Assembly: GCF_014898815.1 (NCBI RefSeq)
Contig: NW_026515548.1
Location: 1,718,501 to 1,782,500 of the forward strand
Source of the DNA: Panonychus citri
Lineage: Eukaryota; Arthropoda; Arachnida; Trombidiformes; Tetranychidae
Length of the DNA: 64,000 nucleotides
Direction: 5' to 3'
Below are positions 33,582 to 47,212 of this stretch, in pieces. The first letter of the stretch is position 1. The number at the start of each line of letters is the position of its first letter. Under the pieces are notes generated by a model. The model saw nothing but the letters and a program-made list of their open reading frames with translations. It was not told the DNA's origin and searched no databases. Position numbers and translations under genes: made by a program.

Positions 33582-36500
33582 ATGCAAACCTTAACCAAAC
33601 TAATTCCTTTAATTGTGATTGTATGTTCAATATACAACAATGTCTCTGCTTTGAGTATGTTCGGAAAGCCATCTAACAACAACAAAGATGGGTCTATTAG
33701 TGTTGCCATGAATCTTTTTGGAAAAAATGGTGGCCCAAAGATACCGACAGACACTGCTTCTTCGTCTGCCAAATCGATGTCTTCTGCCTCTTCAATGTCC
33801 GAAGCAGGATCCAAAAGTTCACCCATAGAATCAACCAGCTCCGAACCAGCAACCCCATATGACGAACAACCTGCTAAACCATCATCTGATAAAAGCTACT
33901 CCACATCAAATGCTGACGATTCTGATGACTCCGAAGATGACACAGATGATGCAGAAGAAACTGTGCAGTCACCAACAGGTGATTCAAACACCTCATCCGG
34001 TTCATCATCAGGCTCATCAGGAGCTTCTACCGCTTCTACTGCCAATAACTCAAATTCATCATCATCAGGATCTGCTAACGGTTCATCAGGATCATCATCT
34101 GCTGCTACCGGTAATGGCTCTGCTGCTGCTTCAGGTTCATCAACTGGTTCATCATCTGGTACATCATCTGGTTCAGGATCTGCTAACTCATCATCATCAG
34201 GCTCATCAGGCGCATCATCATCCGGTTCATCATCCGGTTCATCATCAGGCTCATCAGGAGCTTCTACCGCTTCTACTGCCGGTAACTCAAATTCATCATC
34301 ATCAGGATCTGCTAACGGTTCATCAGGATCATCATCTGCTGCTACCGGTAATGGCTCTGCTGCTGCTTCAGGTTCATCAACTGGTTCATCATCTGGTACA
34401 TCATCTGGTTCAGGATCTGCTAACTCAGCATCATCAGGCTCATCAGGCGCATCATCATCCGGTTCATCATCCGGTTCATCATCAGGCTCATCAGGAGCTT
34501 CTACCGCTTCTGCCGGTAAATTCATCATCATCATCAGGATCTGCTAACGGTTCATCAGGATCATCATCTGCTGCTACCGGTAATGGCTCTGCTGCTGCTT
34601 CAGGTTCATCAACTGGTTCATCATCTGGTACATCATCTGGTTCAGGATCTGCTAACTCAGCATCATCAGGCTCATCAGGCGCATCATCATCCGGTTCATC
34701 ATCGGTTCATCATCAGGCTCATCAGGAGCTTCTACCGCTTCTACTGCCGGTAACTCAAATTCATCATCATCAGGATCTGCTAACGGTTCATCAGGATCAT
34801 CATCTGCTGCTACCGGTAATGGCTCTGCTGCTGCTTCAGGTTCATCAACTGGTTCATCATCTGGTACATCATCTGGTTCAGGATCTGCTATCATCATCAG
34901 CTCATCAGGCTCATCAGGCTCATCAGGCGCATCATCATCCGGTTCATCATCAGGCTCATCAGGAGCTTCTACCTTCTACCGGTAACTCAAATTCATCATC
35001 ATCAGGATCTGCTAACGGTTCATCAGGATCATCATCTGCTGCTACCGGTAATGGCTCTGCTGCTGCTTCAGGTTCATCAACTGGTTCATCATCTGGTACA
35101 TCATCTGGTTCAGGATCTGCTAACTCAGCATCATCAGGCTCATCAGGCGCATCATCATCCGGTTCATCATCCGGTTCATCATCAGGCTCATCAGGAGCTT
35201 CTACTGCTTCTACTGCCGGTAACTCAAATTCATCATCATCAGGATCTGCTAACGGTTCATCAGGATCATCATCTGCTGTGGCTCTGCTGCTGGGTTCATC
35301 AACTGGTTCATCATCTGGTACATCATCTGGTTCAGGATCTGCTAACTCAGCATCATCAGGCTCATCAGGCGCATCATCATCCGGTTCATCATCCGGTTCA
35401 TCATCAGGCTCATCAGACCTACCGCTTCTGCCGGTAACTCAAATTCATCATCATCAGGATCTGCTAACGGTTCATCAGGATCATCATCTGCTACCGGTAA
35501 TGGCTCTGCTGCTGCTTCAGGTTCATCAACTGGTTCATCATCTGGTACATCATCTGGTTCAGGATCTGCTAACTCAGCATCATCAGGCTCATCAGGCGCA
35601 TCATCATCCGGTTCATCATCCGGTTCATCATCAGGCTCATCAGGAGCTTCTACCGCTTCTACTGCCGGTAACTCAAATTCATCATCATCAGGATCTGCTA
35701 ACGGTTCATCAGGATCATCATCTGCTGCTACCGGTAATGGCTCTGCTGCTGCTTCAGGTTCATCAACTGGTTCATCATCTGGTACATCATCTGGTTCAGG
35801 ATCTGCTAACTCAGCATCATCAGGCTCATCAGGCGCATCATCATCCGGTTCATCATCAGGCTCATCAGGAGCTTCTACCGCTTCTACTGCCGGTAACTCA
35901 AATTCATCATCATCAGGATCTGCTAACGGTTCATCAGGATCATCATCTGCTGCTACCGGTAATGGCTCTGCTGCTGCTTCAGGTTCATCAACTGGTTCAT
36001 CATCTGGTACATCATCTGGTTCAGGATCTGCTAACTCAGCATCATCAGGCTCATCAGGCGCATCATCATCAGGCTCATCATCAGGCTCATCAGGAGCTTC
36101 TACCGCTTCTACTGCCGGTAACTCAAATTCATCATCATCAGGATCTGCTAACGGTTCATCAGGATCATCATCTGCTGCTACCGGTAATGGCTCTGCTGCT
36201 GCTTCAGGTTCATCAACTGGTTCATCATCTGGTTCAGGATCTGCTAACTCAGCATCATCAGGCTCATCAGGCGCATCATCATCCGGTTCATCATCCGGTT
36301 CATCATCAGGCTCATCAGGAGCTTCTACCGCTTCTACTGCCGGTAACTCAAATTCATCATCATCAGGATCTGCTAACGGTTCATCAGGATCATCATCTGC
36401 TGCTACCGGTAATGGCTCTGCTGCTGCTTCAGGTTCATCAACTGGTTCATCATCTGGTACATCATCTGGTTCAGGATCTGCTAACTCATCATCATCAGGC

Positions 36501-39500
36501 TCATCAGGCTCATCAGGCTCATCAGGCGCATCATCATCCGGTTCATCATCAGGCTCATCAGGAGCTTCTACCGCTTCTACTGCCGGTAACTCAAATTCAT
36601 CATCATCAGGATCTGCTAACGGTTCATCAGGATCATCATCTGCTGCTTCAGGTTCATCAACTGGTTCATCATCTGGTACATCATCTGGTTCAGGATCTGC
36701 TAACTCATCAGCTCATCAGGCGCATCATCATCCGATCATCATCCGGTTCATCATCAGGCTCATCAGGAGCTTCTACCGCTTCTACTGCGGTAACTCAAAT
36801 TCATCATCATCAGGATCTGCTAACGGTTCATCAGGATCATCATCTGCTGCTACCGTAGGCTCTGCTGCTGCTTCAGGTTCATCAACTGGTTCATCATCTG
36901 GTACATCATCTGGTTCAGGATCTGCTAACTCAGCATCATCAGGCTCATCAGGCGCATCATCCAGTTCATCATCCGGTTCATCATCAGGCTCATCAGGAGC
37001 TTCTACCGCTACTGCCGGTAACTCAAATTCATCATCATCAGGATCTGCTAACGGTTCATCAGGATCATCATCTGCTGCTGCTACCGGTAATGGCTCTGCT
37101 GCTGCTTCAGGTTCATCAACTGGTTCATCATCTGGTACATCATCTGTTCAGGATCTGCTAACTCATCATCATCAGGCTCATCAATCAGGCTCATCGGCAT
37201 CATCATCGGTTCATCATCGGTTCATCATCGGTTCATCATCAGGCTCATCGGAGCTTCTACCGCTTCTACTGCCGGTAACTCAAATTCATCATCATCAGGA
37301 TCTGCTAACGGTTCATCAGGATCATCATCTGCTACTGGTAATGGCTCTGCTGCTGCTTCAGGTTCATCAACTGGTTCATCATCTGGTACATCATCTGGTT
37401 CAGGATCTGCTAACTCAGCATCATCAGGCTCATCAGGCGCATCATCATCCGGTTCATCATCGGTTCATCATCAGGCTCATCAGGGCTTCTACTTCTGCCG
37501 GTAACTCAAATTCATCATCATCAGGATCTGCTAACGGTTCATCAGGATCATCATCTGCTACCGGTAATGGCTCTGCTGCTGCTTCAGGTTCATCAACTGG
37601 TACATCATCTGGTATCTGCTAACTCAGCATCATCAGGCTCATCAGGCGCATCATCATCCGGTTCATCATCCGGTTCATCATCAGGCTCATCAGGAGCTTC
37701 TACTGCTTCTACTGCCGGTAACTCAAATTCATCATCATCAGGATCTGCTAACGGTTCATCAGGATCATCATCTGCTGCTACCGGTAATGGCTCTGCTGCT
37801 GCTTCAGGTTCATCAACTGTTTCATCATCTGGTACATCATCTGGTTCAGGATCTGCTAACTCAGCATCATCAGGCTCATCAGGCGCATCATCATCCGGTT
37901 CATCATCCGGTTCATCATCAGGCTCATCCGGAGCTTCCTACCGCTTCTACTGCCGGTAACTCAAATTCATCATCATCAGGATCTGCTAACGGTTCATCAG
38001 GATCATCATCTGCTGCTACCGGTAATGGCTCTACTGCTGCTTCAGGTTCATCAACTGCTACATCATCTGGTTCAGGATCTGCTAACTCAGCATCATCAGG
38101 CTCATCGGCGCATCATCATCAGTTCATCATCGGTTCATCATCGGTTCATCATCAGGCTCATCAGGAGCTTCTACCGCTTCTACCGGTAACTCAAATTCAT
38201 CATCATCAGGATCTGCTAACGGTTCATCAGGATCATCATCTGCTGCTACCGGTAATGGCTCTACTGCTGCTTCAGGTTCATCAACTGCACATCATCTGGT
38301 TCAGGATCTGCTAACTCAGCATCATCAGGCTCATCAGGCGCATCATCATCCGGTTCATCATCCGGTTCATCATCCGGTTCATCATCAGGCTCATCAGGAG
38401 CTTCTACCGCTTCTACTGCCGGTAACTCAAATTCATCATCATCAGGATCTGCTAACGGTTCATCAGGATCATCATCTGCTGCTACCGGTAATGGCTCTGC
38501 TGCTGCTTCAGGTTCATCAACTGGTTCATCATCTGGTACATCATCTGGTTCAGGATCTGCTAACTCAGCATCATCAGGCTCATCAGGGCTTCATCATTCT
38601 TCTACACTTCTTAACTCAAATTCATCATCATCAGGATCTGCTAACGGTTCATCAGGATCATCATCTGCTGCTAGGTAATGGCTCTGCTGCTGCTTCAGGT
38701 TCATCAACTGGTACATCATCTGGTTCAGGATCTGCTAACTCAGCATCATCAGGCTCATCAGGCGCATCATCATCCGGTTCATCATCCGGTTCATCATCAG
38801 GCTCATCAGGAGCTTCTGCTTCTACTGCCGTAACTCAAATTCATCATCATCAGGATCTGCTAACGGTTCATCAGGATCATCATCTGCTGCTACCGGTAAT
38901 GGCTCTGCTGCTGCTTCAGGTTCATCAACTGGTACATCATCTGGTTCAGGATCTGCTAACTCAGCATCATCAGGCTCATCAGGCGCATCATCATTCATGG
39001 TTCATCATCAGTTCATCAGGCTCATCAGAACTACCGCTTCTGCCGGTAACTCAAATTCATCATCATCAGGATCTGCTAACGGTTCATCAGGATCATCATC
39101 TGCTACCGGTAATGGCTCTGCTGCTTCGGTTCATCAACTGGTTCATCATCTGGTACATCATCTGGTTCAGGATCTGCTAACTCAGCATCATCAGGCTCAT
39201 CAGGCGCATCATCATCGGTTCATCATCAGGCTCATCAGGAGCTTCTACCGCTTCTACTGCCGGTAACTCAAATTCATCATCATCAGGATCTGCTAACGGT
39301 TCATCAGGATCATCATCTGCTGCTACCGGTAATGGCTCTGCTGCTTCAGGTTCATCATCAACTATCTACATCATCTGGTTCAGGATCTGCTAACTCAGCA
39401 TCATCAGGCTCATCAGGCGCATCATCATCCGGTTCATCATCCGGTTCATCATCCGGTTCATCATCAGGCTCATCAGGAGCTTCTACCGCTTCTGCCGGTA

Positions 39501-40159
39501 ACTCAAATTCATCATCATCAGGATCTGCTAACGGTTCATCAGGATCATCATCTGCTGCTACGGTAATGGCTCTGCTGCTGCTTCAGGTTCATCATCTGGT
39601 ACATCATCTGGTTCAGGATCTGCTAACTCAGCATCATCAGGCTCATCAGGCGCATCATCATCGGTTCATCATCCGGTTCATCATCATCATCAGGAGCTTC
39701 TACCGCTTCTACTGTAACTCAAATTCATCATCATCAGGATCTGCTAACGGTTCATCAGGATCATCATCTGCTGCTACCGGCAATGGCTCTGCTGCTGCTT
39801 CAGGTTCATCAACTGGTTCATCATCTGGTACATCATCTGGTTCAGGATCCGCAAACTCAGCATCATCAGGCTCATCAGGAGCTTCTACCGCTTCTACTGC
39901 CGGTAACTCAAATTCATCATCATCAGGATCTGCTAACGGTTCATCAGGATCATCATCTGCTGCTACCGGTAATGGCTCTACTGCTGCTTCAGGTTCATCA
40001 TCTGGTACATCATCTGGTTCAGGATCTGCTAACTCAGCATCATCAGGCTCATCAGGCGCATCATCATCCGGTTCATCATCAACATCCGTGGTTTCTGGTT
40101 CATCTGTTGTTGCATCTTTCGTAAATCAATCTGGACAAAATTGTTTCTGTTACGCGTAA
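33582..40159 (+). CDS. Silk fibroin, Ser-rich, repeat array frame-disrupted
   Basis: The start MQTLTKLIPLIVIVCSIYNN is a signal peptide. A non-repetitive region to about residue 150 is Ser-rich and acidic (DDSDDSEDDTDDAEE). A long array follows of a 79-residue repeat made of Ser, Gly, Ala, Asn and Thr (for example SGSANGSSGSSSAATGNGS). The end is SVVASFVNQSGQNCFCYA with two cysteines, TAA at 40157-40159 and AATAAA at 40196-40201. Signal peptide, Ser-dominated repeat and Cys-containing end match spider-mite fibroins. No single frame spans the array: many small indels move it between the Ser frame and a His/Gln/Leu frame. Either the assembly has errors or the allele is broken. A non-fibroin mucin-like protein is the alternative. 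Confidence 0.75.
34044..40062 (+). repeat. About 27 copies of a 237 bp fibroin repeat
   Basis: AACTCAAATTCATCATCATC recurs at 34047, 34284 and so on to about 39905; the first interval is exactly 237 bases. Later units range from about 186 to 255 bases because of internal deletions and single-base indels, which grow more frequent after about 36700. Two of the three plus-strand frames and one minus-strand frame stay open through much of the array because the TCA/GGT composition gives few stops. Confidence 0.9.
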
Positions 40160-43100
40160 AAACTTTTTATGTATTCCACATAATATAATCGATTTAATAA
40201 ACTCTCTATAAGGTACATGCTGTAGCGATAAATTTGGTTTCATCATTATTTTAATAATTCGCGTTACACCAACATCCTTTTTGAGTTATTCAGTCTGCTT
40301 TCAGAATATTTCTTTACATGATCTGCTCGTATGGATTTTCATTTGTTATTCAGTTAAATATGAGCAACACCATATTAGGACTATTCCCAGTCTAATTAAT
40401 AACCAACAAAAGGTGAATCAAGATTTATCTTCTGACTCTTTTATAGTTACCTATTATCTAGTATAAATACCGAATCAATGTAATTGAAATCATTCTATTC
40501 ACCAAGAGCACCAGTATCAACAGTATCAACATAATTATAAGTGTCAAAAATTTGATTGTGACAATTAACTTGTCGAAGCCATTATTTATAAATATAACCT
40601 TAAAATTATAACATTGTGTCTATTTTCAACTGAGTTCGCTCGGTAACGTTACAATTTGAAAATTGAATCCTGTTGTTTTTTAAGCAGACTTAGTTTCTTT
40701 CTTACTTGAGATAATTTCATGACAAATTACGGCTTCGAGGGTTCAGAGCAGTAAAACACCTGGCCACTTCGTCAACATTTCGTTTTTTTCAAGAATAACC
40801 GAGATAAATAGATAAATTTTTCAATATATTCAATTTAGAATATTAGCTGTCTAATCACAGTTTTTGAATCTCAAACTACAAACTTCAATTACTAAAACCT
40901 TATTGAAGAATTAGATAGATCAATAGAATCTCATCACCAGAATATCAGCAGTAGAACTTGGTTAACTCGATCTGTTAATCTTCGATCTTATTTATCTCAA
41001 AGGTTAATATGTTGATAAGCCAGGTAGCCTGACTAATTCAAGTTAGATCACTGATTATCAGAAATCATTAACAATAATATGCGCAATAGGGTAACTAAAA
41101 AGTAGCGAATTAGTCAAGATTCACAAGTTGATTGTATAAATCAATTACAGACTTACCTCTCTTAAGTTATAACCTCCTTAAGTTAAAAAACAGAGCCATC
41201 TAATCTCTCGTCGAGAGATGAGAATCTTGTAGCATTAAACGAATCAAAATTTTTAATTTAATTTGACTTTTTGACCAAATTTGATTGCTGCCAGTTAGTG
41301 AATTTTAACTCGTCCTTCCAGCTTAAGAGAGATAAGACTGTAGTAAAAAGCTGCCAAGAGAAATAATTTAATCGGCAAGCGAAGAACACTCGATATCGGT
41401 GAAAAATCAAAAGTAAATCAACCAGAACCTCCAGAATTAAGTTTTCATTTGACTACTTGAGAACATTATTAATTAGTTAATCTTCTTTTCCTTTAATTTT
41501 TGTGCAATTGATTTTCATCAATTCACTTTTTGCGCAACTGCGCTATATCATAGGGACTTGGGACTATTTCTCATTGAATTTTTGATCTTAAAAATCGGTC
41601 AATATTGTTATAAAGAGTTTGAAATCGTTTGATGAAATAATATTTAATGCAAACAAACACAAAACATTTAGGTGTTTAAAACTTGAGTGTAGTTCAACTT
41701 TTAATTTACTTTAGTTTCTGCTAGATCATTTTAGTATCAAAAATTGATTGTTTTTTGTAGCCTTGATTAAATTACGGTGGCTTAACTTATTCAGATATTT
41801 CTTAGTATTTTAGTTTCGGAAATATTAGCCCTCGAAGATAAAAGGCCACTAGCGATTCCGTTCTCCATTCTGGTAAAACTGTTGATCAAAAGAAAAAATT
41901 AATTGACTCACGATGTTAGCCCATACTAGGATAGTCTCAAAAATTAAGTTATAGATCATTCTCGACACTTGGGACTAATCGTTGTCCATTTATTTAAATA
42001 CAACGGAATTGTGGCCGGAACACTTCAGATACTTTTTTCCAAAACAAATTTGATTTTCTGTAAGGGCATGAAAAGTTTTCGATGAAATAAAAATTTCAAG
42101 ATCTAAAAATTTATCTTTGCTGAGAAAAAGTGGCCTGTAGTTTTAACTTCAGTAGTATGAAACCCTGTTTAATTTTCAGTGAAAATATCAGTCCTAATAC
42201 TACCTATAATAATCACTAATGATCGTGAGTAGTACCCATACTTAAGTCTATTAACCCTATTTACCATGTAATGTTTATAGAGAAAGACAATGTCTATAAA
42301 AATTCTCGCCAACTGCGAATCGATTGATTTTCGGTGTAAATGTTAGTTTTGATGCTATTAGTAACAAGCATAACAAAATTCCAACACTCAAAATTTGTTG
42401 CTGCTTCTATATTGTCAGTCTGTTGTGTTTGTTATCTTTCATTTTGTTGTTGGTTTTCAGTTGATTGTTGTTCTTGTCCTTCCCTCTCTTGTTGCTGTTG
42501 ATGATCTTGTTGTTGTTCTATTTGATATTTAAAATGAAAATGAAAAATGACTGTGTTATTAATTACTCATGATTTATGATAATAATTTAAAACATTTCGA
42601 ACTATATTATTACTATCCGCCGTATTTGACATGTTTACATCGAAAGCCATTAAGCCATTAGCGAAAGATTATTAAACATTCAATAATAAGAAGTAAAGCT
42701 TGAGACTTACCAAATAACTAAAGGAATTGAAACGGTACATAAAGTAAAAGCATTGTTATTTGCGTTATAAAATAATTTAATCAAATAGATTATTAAAATA
42801 TGTATTTAAGGTATGTATGTTGACATATGTACATGGTGTGAATTATGTGTACTATTACACACTACACTGTTACACATTAGTACAATTTCATATGTTCATG
42901 ATGTGTGACATTTGATGTATAAAGTATGTAGAAAAACAAACGCAATAATGTTAACTGTAAGGTTGTAGTTGAAAAGTAAACAAGAAAAAAGTAAACAGGA
43001 AAAAGTAAACAAAAAATCGTTCAAATGATTTGTACAATTGGACTGATTATCTGCCGGCAATTGATCAACAATTAGGTAGAAATTGATTGAAATGATTTGT

Positions 43101-43834
43101 ACAATTGGAGTAATTAAAAGCCAACAATTTATCAACAATTCAAGAGAAATTGATTCAAATGATTTGTCGCATTGTAAGACTTTTGTTTGCACGAAATGTA
43201 ACTAAAAAAGCTAGCAGCTCTACAAAAAATCCACGCAAAAAAACACTGTAGTTCCAAAAAGAAAAAGTAATCAATACATTCATATTCATCACAGCTCATA
43301 TTCTTCACCCGACAACAAACAGAACCCAAATCTGAGCCTGTTAGGCGATTGATCAAGTTTTTTTGGATCATGCGCAATCACTTTGCATCTCGTTCGCGGG
43401 CTATAGTGGTTGATCTTTAAAGCAACTAGTTTACTTCTAACTAAAGTATTTTCTCTATGCTCAAACACTTTCCAATGTTTCTTTTTCTTTTTTAAACTCG
43501 AAATAGATTATTCTAAATTGTACAAAAAATATCTTCACTATTGCTCCAGTGATTCTTAAACTTTGTTTTAGTTTGTGATTTAAATTTTGAATGTTCAATA
43601 TTAAGAAAAGCAAGTTTGAACATCAAAAGGTTTTATGCCCTTGGAGAGCCCATCGTTATTGACCAGGATCTTCTTATTTTTTTAAATACTAATAAGCTAT
43701 ATCTTTAATTTCAATCGTTACTCTGAAATTTAACAAAGTATTCTTTTTCTTTAGTCAATAGAAAGTAGGATATTATATATTATGCGGAAACTTCAGATCT
43801 CTCTGAAAAAACAAAAAATTTCGTTCGTTATCGA
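40160..43834. other. Long interval without supported genes
   Basis: After the fibroin 3' end I see no coding sequence. Two small features stand out: a TTG-rich stretch (42395-42525; (CAA)n on the minus strand, encoding Gln runs but with no exon signals), and tandem copies at 43018-43170. Minus-strand frames at 42896-43377 have no protein-like character. Confidence 0.55.
43018..43170. repeat. Tandem repeat, about 65 bp unit, 2.4 copies
   Basis: The phrase AAATGATTTGTACAATTGG followed by GCCAACAATTTATCAACAAT and AGAAATTGAT recurs at about 43022, 43090 and 43157 with drift. Confidence 0.7.
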
Positions 43835-44143
43835 ATGAACTATTTTCAAGAATCGCCGTCTCACCAACCGATAGAACCTTATTTATTGGAACCAAAATCT
43901 GGACCCGAATCTGAAACTGAACCTGAGCCGGCGTTATTGCAGATAAGAATGGAACTCGAATCAGAACACAATCTGATATACAAAGGCACGCAATATTCAA
44001 TCGTAGAAATCTCAACCTCAAAGATTGTGAGCAACTTATATTCGAAAAATTTCCTGGAAAAGTTCTATAGCCGGCAACCAGGAGAAAGTAGCTACAAATG
44101 TTTGTTTCACCAAAATTGTCCTCATGCCTTGAAGAAAAAGTGA
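43835..44143 (+). CDS. Hypothetical acidic small protein
   Basis: A 102-residue frame starting MNYFQESPSHQPIEPYLLEP with a Glu/Pro-rich front (GPESETEPEPALLQ), then YKGTQYSIVEISTSKIV and a Cys/His end KCLFHQNCPHALKKK. Composition is protein-like, and it lies at the head of the zinc-finger cluster, but I recognise no domain. The end could be half of a zinc finger cut by a frameshift, since the next frame reads NGHVICCLVTK. It could equally be one exon of a longer gene. Confidence 0.35.
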   Translation: MNYFQESPSHQPIEPYLLEPKSGPESETEPEPALLQIRMELESEHNLIYKGTQYSIVEISTSKIVSNLYSKNFLEKFYSRQPGESSYKCLFHQNCPHALKKK

Positions 44144-44964
44144 AAACGGAATGGTCACGTGATATGTTGCTTAGTAACAAAAAACACGTAACCATTCTAC
44201 TGCATTAATTTGAAGGATTTTATTCGAATTTATATAAATAATGAACAATTTTTGCCCCACTTTCGCTTCTGAGTGGCTCAGAAGCGGAGGTTTTATTACT
44301 ACTAAATTCGAACTCGATTTTCTCGAAAACTACTGATTAGATCAGGAAAAAATAAATATATTTGGACTTTATATTTGTGGCTCTACAAATACAAAAAAGT
44401 TTCAACTCTTAACTCAAAACTAAAACTCGGCGACCATCCTCCTTATTTAACTGATTATCTACATTATGTATTTTCTTATTACAAGATTATAGATTAGTAA
44501 ACCTTGTGTATACTTGAGATAAGATTCGCAATCACTATTAATAGACAACCTTTAAGTCAAAAAATCAGAAAGTGTTTCAGCCAACAACTCATTTTTTTTT
44601 CTTTCGATTGTATAAAATGTCGTTTTTAAAAGATGTAGAGTAGATTCGAGCTTAAATTATTATTAATATGATTTTCAAACGAACCTCATGCTTTTTGCTT
44701 CTAGTTGAACTCACGAAAATTAAATTATTTCTTATCTAATTTTATTTTATCTCTTTTCTTTGATCTTGTTGTTTAATTTATTTTTTCAAATGATTTGGTC
44801 TCTATCTGGTCATATTTTATGCTTATAATATTATAAATGACTTTTTATATAAATATGAAATCTATCAGTAAATCATATGCAAGTCTAATGGATGCCTGCA
44901 GAGTGTTGAAAGTGTATGCAAAGTTTGTTAGAACCTCATCACTTTCGATTGCAATCTCGATGTA

Positions 44965-45573
44965 ATGAAATATTTGCATTACTTGGAATTCGAGGCCTTA
45001 CAAGTGGATAAATCTTTGGAGCAAATACAGGCAGAATTGGATGTTAAAATTGAAAAAGGCCAGCGAAATGAAATTCAATCTGTAGTTGTGGAAGGAAGAG
45101 ACTGCGTTCGTCCGAGTTTTGTGATTTGTTCAGAAATGGTCAAACTGTGGAGAAATTTAATTGCAATAGAACAAAGCAATGAATTACCACAGTTTAGTTA
45201 CGAAAAAATTGGTACATATCTTGTTGATTACAATTCACAGTCCATTGTTTGTGGAAACTCTGAGATCGCAATAGAGGACATCTTGGCAACGCTCTAGATA
45301 AAGAGTCAAATGATCACAACGTGGATACCAACTCTGGTTATTGTGGATCACAGAACCCTGTTGCTTGTTACCAATTACATGATTTATTTTCTTTCGAATT
45401 TAACACTCAAGACATTGAACAGAAGAACGAGATTCAAATTTCTGACAGAAACTGTTGATTTGGAACCATATTCTGATTGCAAGTCTGAAAAAAGCAAAAG
45501 ACAAATCGTTTATTCAACTGATACTGATGGTGGCACTGAATCATCATTTGATAAAAAAGCTCGGATGTCATAA
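44965..45573 (+). pseudogene. Unidentified frameshifted gene
   Basis: The first frame (44965-45297) is protein-like: KSLEQIQAELDVKIEKGQR, VVVEGRDCVRPSFVICSEM, KIGTYLVDYNSQSIVCGNSE. At its end coding sequence continues in another frame as LDKESNDHNVDTNSGYCG, ending KNEIQISDRNC, and then in a third as TVDLEPYSDCKSEKSKR to KKARMS with a stop at 45571-45573. Two indels within 300 bases mean it is decayed, unless introns are hidden; no splice sites are obvious. Family unknown; neighbours are zinc-finger genes. Confidence 0.4.
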
Positions 45574-45852
45574 GATAATTCATAGGATCATAATACGGCT
45601 TTTTACGTGTCAAAAAATTTCTTGCAACATGTATACATATAAAATTATAATGAGTTGAGCAAATAAAATAAGTAAGAGTTCTGATAATGTTATCATAACA
45701 ACAATGTTATCGTAAATGGAACTCATTTTCAAAGATATAAAATAAAAAGCAAATTGCCAATAAGAAATCATAACAGTATTGACTTCTTGATCTTTTTCAC
45801 TTCTCTTTTTGTTCATTTTGAAAAGTCGCAACAAATCGAACCATTCTCAATA

Positions 45853-46551
45853 ATGGAAATTTTCATGTGGAGAAGGAAGCATGGTACAAAATTTCGTCAA
45901 GCTTCCGATTACTTGAATTGTCGTTTAAGTGAAATGAAGTCTCATCTAGTTCTACCTTCTAAATTTAATCGTGACGCTTGGGATTATGAATGTTTATTGT
46001 GTGATAACTTCGTTGCTGCCTCTTATGAAAGATGGGATAGACATCGAGTTAAACATGACAGGTATGTCTGTAATATTTGTAACGCAAAGTTTTACTGGCG
46101 AGCAGAAGCCAACAAATGTGATCATCTTGAAAGAATTGTTGATGAATCCGCAGAGAAGGCTTATTACGGTACGAACTCTCCTGACTCCGATGAAGATGAT
46201 ATAGGAGTTGATGTTGATATCGATGACAGTAATGACTACAGTGGTGAGTCTGATGACGATGATGACCAAATTAATGGCGAAGGAGAAGAAGTAGTAGACA
46301 ACGAAAGAGAAAACGGAGATGAAGACGAAAATGATGATGGTGACAACAGTGATGATGATGATGAACAAGCTGAAGTGCAAGACGAGGAAAGCTCAGAACA
46401 TGATGATGATGAGGAAAACGAATTTGAAGCTAATTGGCCAGTTGAACAGGTAGACGCTGAAAGAAACAGAGCATCTAACTTCCACCACAGCGCAAATTCG
46501 TTATCGTATGAAGAGCACATGGAAGCCACCTTTCAGATCTATTCTATCTAG
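45853..46551 (+). CDS. C2H2 zinc-finger protein with acidic tail
   Basis: I start at MEIFMWRRKHGTKFRQASDY because a diverged copy at 50.16 kb matches from here on; the frame is open 33 codons further upstream. It encodes 232 residues. After the N-terminal domain (HGTKFRQASDYLNCRLS, SHLVLPS) comes a C2H2 finger YECLLCDNFVAASYERWDRH...H, then a second, incomplete cluster YVCNICNAKFYWRAEANKCDH. The second half is very acidic (DSDEDD, ESDDDDDQ, DNSDDDDEQ) and ends HMEATFQIYSI. A nuclear DNA- or protein-binding role is likely from the finger and acidic tail, but the family is not known to me. It is the only clearly intact member of the local group. Confidence 0.65.
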   Translation: MEIFMWRRKHGTKFRQASDYLNCRLSEMKSHLVLPSKFNRDAWDYECLLCDNFVAASYERWDRHRVKHDRYVCNICNAKFYWRAEANKCDHLERIVDESAEKAYYGTNSPDSDEDDIGVDVDIDDSNDYSGESDDDDDQINGEGEEVVDNERENGDEDENDDGDNSDDDDEQAEVQDEESSEHDDDEENEFEANWPVEQVDAERNRASNFHHSANSLSYEEHMEATFQIYSI

Positions 46552-47212
46552 ATACAAACTGAAAAATTTGAATTGTATGACTTTGAATGCTATGTCGAAT
46601 AAATATTAAACATATTGCCTTCCAACTTGCGTTTGTAATGAATATCATCAACAAGTTTTCTGTTTAATTACAATCAGGTTATATGCAAGGGTTTGAGGTT
46701 GCTTATTTACATTTATGATATAACCAGTAACATGATAGTATTGAGCAGCTAGTATATGATCACAGACTGATGTTGAGTTTAGTATAATATAGAATTTGGC
46801 ATTTCTCATTCCCATTTGAGATTCATGGCCAAAAGGGAATTCAATTATTTTATAAAATTTAATTGCTTATCACACAGTAAACCTGAAGTACGTTGTTGAC
46901 TTGTTCAGTATACAAAATTGATCACCTAATGATATTAATCAATAAAACTGATTGATTAAGCAATTTATATTGTTTTTCAATACAATTGCTTAATCTATAT
47001 ATCTATTATCTAGTTATTTTGTATTAACATCATTAACTAGACTTATAGATAAAATATGGGATGATTCTTCCACCTCTTATCATCTTTTCATCTAAAGATA
47101 TGTCGATTTTCCGCATATGCAAGCGAGATCGCTCCACTCATGCTACCATTGATTGTTTTGATTTTCATTTAGTGAAGAAAATATTATTTTCATTTGTTTT
47201 GAAAACGTTACA
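46552..47212. other. Spacer between zinc-finger and RING-like genes
   Basis: AT-rich; AATAAA near 46599 may end the preceding gene. Nothing else supported. Confidence 0.5.

Noticed and set aside
33896..34897. Asp/Glu/Pro-rich minus-strand frames (DEPDDEPDD)
   Set aside because: Antisense reading of the fibroin repeat, without start signals or independent support.
33859..36858. 999-codon His/Gln/Leu-rich frame
   Set aside because: It is mainly the +1 reading of the fibroin repeat; composition follows from TCA/GGT units without stops. It is kept only as part of the frame-switch finding.
42395..42525. Possible Gln-rich minus-strand exon
   Set aside because: Only a (CAA)n-like low-complexity run; no splice signals or conserved neighbours.
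45994..46529. Minus-strand Ile/Val- and Ser-rich frames
   Set aside because: Antisense of the acidic tail of the zinc-finger gene.
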